In this document: positions 62,888 through 64,000 of the stretch, one piece after another
Numbering within the stretch: the first letter of the stretch is position 1
Layout of the letters: each line of letters begins with the position of its first letter
Origin: Betaproteobacteria bacterium
Lineage (GTDB): Bacteria > Pseudomonadota > Gammaproteobacteria > Burkholderiales > Usitatibacteraceae
Direction: 5' to 3'
Assembly: GCA_016720855.1 (NCBI GenBank)
Contig: JADKJU010000001.1
Coordinates: 675,501 to 739,500, forward strand
DNA length: 64,000 nt
Program-made: the position numbers and the translations under genes
Notes under the pieces: model-generated
Told to the model about the DNA's origin: nothing
Seen by the model: the letters and a program-made list of their open reading frames with translations, nothing else
The model's database searches: none

Positions 62888-63406
62888 TCACCCTCGATCG
62901 GCATCGCCCGCCCCGGAAAACCGCCCGCGCAGGAAATCGCGCTTGGAGATCGTCGCCGGCGTGGCCGCCTGCGACGGCTGGTAGCCGTCCGCACCCGGCG
63001 CATTGGCCGAATCGAAGAGCGCTTCGAGCGCAGCGTCGGCCGTGGCGCGAGCCGTTTCGTGGTCGGCGAATTCAAGCGCCGGGGAGAAGAGCGAGCAGGC
63101 GTGGTATTCACCCAGCTCCTCGTCGACCCCGGCGATGAAGCGGAAGCGCCCCGCCGGGAGTGCCATGAAGCGCTCGCCGCCCACGGGGAGCGTCATCCAC
63201 TCGCCATCGCCGGGCATGAGCACGAGGTTCACGAACCACGGCGTCACCAGCGCGCCCAGCCATTCGCCTTGCCAGGGGCGGAAGCCGACCGCCTCCACGC
63301 GCAGGGCCGCGTTGACGAACGGGAGCCCGTCCATGCGCGTCTTCCAGATGCGCGTGAAGGCCGCTTCGAGCCGCGGCGCCGGACTGGTCATGGCCGTTTC
63401 AGTCAT
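62888..63406 (-). CDS. hybE: [NiFe]-hydrogenase assembly chaperone HybE/HupJ
   Basis: This 172-residue protein has AAFTRIWKTRMDGLPFVNAA, the family pattern WLGALVTPWFVNLVLMPGD and ERFMALPAGRFRFIAG. HybE/HupJ chaperones bind the hydrogenase small subunit precursor and check Tat export. The first ATG (MTETAM) overlaps the rubredoxin stop. It stands in the usual hupH-hupI-hupJ-hupK order. Confidence 0.9.
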   Translation of the reverse strand: MTETAMTSPAPRLEAAFTRIWKTRMDGLPFVNAALRVEAVGFRPWQGEWLGALVTPWFVNLVLMPGDGEWMTLPVGGERFMALPAGRFRFIAGVDEELGEYHACSLFSPALEFADHETARATADAALEALFDSANAPGADGYQPSQAATPATISKRDFLRGRFSGAGDADRG

Positions 63407-63569
63407 CGGCCAGCTCCAGGAACCTCGTCCGCTCGGCAGCGCAGTTGGGGCAGCTCCAGTGCTCCGGGAGCGCCCCGAAGGGTGTGCCCGGCTCGACCTG
63501 CCACTCGGCGTCTCCCAGCGCCGGGTCGTAGACGTACCAGCAGACGCCGCATTCGTAGCGGCGCGCCAC
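63399..63569 (-). CDS. hupI: Rubredoxin (HupI)
   Basis: This 56-residue rubredoxin has the two iron-binding pairs CGVCWYVYDPALGD and WSCPNC. In hydrogenase operons it is needed for assembly of the small subunit Fe-S clusters in the presence of oxygen. The GTG start is chosen because AAAGG lies five bases upstream and the domain begins directly after it. It lies 26 bases after hupH. Confidence 0.92.
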   Translation of the reverse strand: MARRYECGVCWYVYDPALGDAEWQVEPGTPFGALPEHWSCPNCAAERTRFLELADD

Positions 63570-63595
63570 GGCAGCCTTTCGCCCTGCCGCACCGC

Positions 63596-64000
63596 TCAGC
63601 CCTCGCGCAGCCAGGCCAGCAGGTCGCGCAGGCGCACCTGGCTGTCCTCGATGTCCTCGACGGCCGCGCGCGCGGCTTCCGGAATGTTCACCACCTCGAA
63701 CGTGTCGAGGATGAGCGTGTTCATGGTGTTGAAGTAGCGCACGCGCCACACGCCCTGGGCGCGGGTGGAGGTGATGCGGCAGTTGCCGAAGCCGCGCGAG
63801 AGGATCGCCACCGATCCCTCGCCCAGCATCGCGTCGAGTCCCTCGTGATCCGCGCGCGACAGCGGCAGGAGCGAGAGGTTGACCACGTGTGCCGGCCTGC
63901 CGGGACGGAATGCGCCGGCATGATGACGCAACTCGTTCACGATCGACGGCGCGTTCATGACGCCCTCGGGCAGCTGCGCCACGTCCAGGCGCGCGCCTTT
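63596..64000 (-). CDS. hupH: HupH-like hydrogenase assembly protein, 3' part
   Basis: The last 134 codons are in the window; the frame is open to the right edge. LDVAQLPEGVMNAPSIVNEL, HVVNLSLLPLSRADHEGL, GSVAILSRGFGNCRITST and FNTMNTLILDTFEVVNIPE are the C-terminal HupH domain. HupH cooperates with HupG and the small subunit during maturation of oxygen-tolerant hydrogenases. The rest of the gene and probably the structural genes lie beyond 64000. Confidence 0.92.
   Translation of the reverse strand, partial: KGARLDVAQLPEGVMNAPSIVNELRHHAGAFRPGRPAHVVNLSLLPLSRADHEGLDAMLGEGSVAILSRGFGNCRITSTRAQGVWRVRYFNTMNTLILDTFEVVNIPEAARAAVEDIEDSQVRLRDLLAWLREG

Noticed and set aside
58150..63138. A 1662-codon open frame on the plus strand
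   Set aside because: It is antisense to the entire hyp operon, whose proteins are unmistakable; such shadows are usual in GC-rich genes with strong third-position bias.

Overview
The window looks like chromosome of a GC-rich betaproteobacterium. The first 10.4 kb carries, on the minus strand, the conserved run rpoE-rseA-rseB-degQ-(glutaredoxin)-lepA-lepB-DUF4845-rnc-era-recO-pdxJ-acpS that is typical of that class. Most genes in it overlap their neighbour by four bases. No rRNA or tRNA gene was seen.

Layout. 1-10437 (minus): the sigma-E/LepA/Era block. 10659-13749 (plus): nadB and a fused NAD(P)HX repair enzyme, followed by an unusual 163-bp hairpin element. 14029-18056 (minus): crcB, a thioesterase, a CaiB-family CoA transferase and a membrane Fe-S oxidoreductase, head to head with an ETF:quinone oxidoreductase gene (18242-19881). 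19932-25980 (plus): a CBS protein, a 45-residue membrane peptide, an ABC exporter pair, an AttH/CrtC-like protein and an acyltransferase. 26092-31465: an accessory patch of small enzymes with an IS30-like remnant and a truncated VOC gene. 31481-42449: MaoC dehydratase, MFS transporter, DUF1631 protein, an eight-heme cytochrome with HEAT and TPR repeats, two divergent wax-ester-synthase-like acyltransferases and an alpha/beta hydrolase.

42603-53886 is a type I-C CRISPR-Cas locus, read on the minus strand: cas3-cas5c-cas8c-cas7, then cas4-cas1-cas2 and an array of 18 perfect 37-bp repeats. Three things interrupt it. An IS3-family element has split cas4, and removing it with one copy of its GTAC duplication restores a 206-residue reading frame exactly. 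A toxin-antitoxin pair sits in opposite orientation between cas7 and cas4. The leader-distal end of the array is decayed and holds half-repeats, an AT-rich palindrome and a small gene-like ORF with a strong ribosome binding site.

53997-64000 (minus) is a [NiFe]-hydrogenase maturation operon: hupH-rubredoxin-hybE-hupK-hypA-hypB-hypF-hypC-hypD-hypE-hypX. HypX and the rubredoxin point to a hydrogenase matured in the presence of oxygen. The structural subunits are not in the window and probably lie beyond position 64000. Both hypX and hypD carry short repetitive DNA elements inserted in frame in their coding sequence. One of these elements belongs to a palindromic family that also occurs between genes near lepA.

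Three otherwise conserved genes (nadB, etfQO, and the 5' end of hypF) show single frameshifts in G or CG runs. These may be assembly errors and need raw-read checking.
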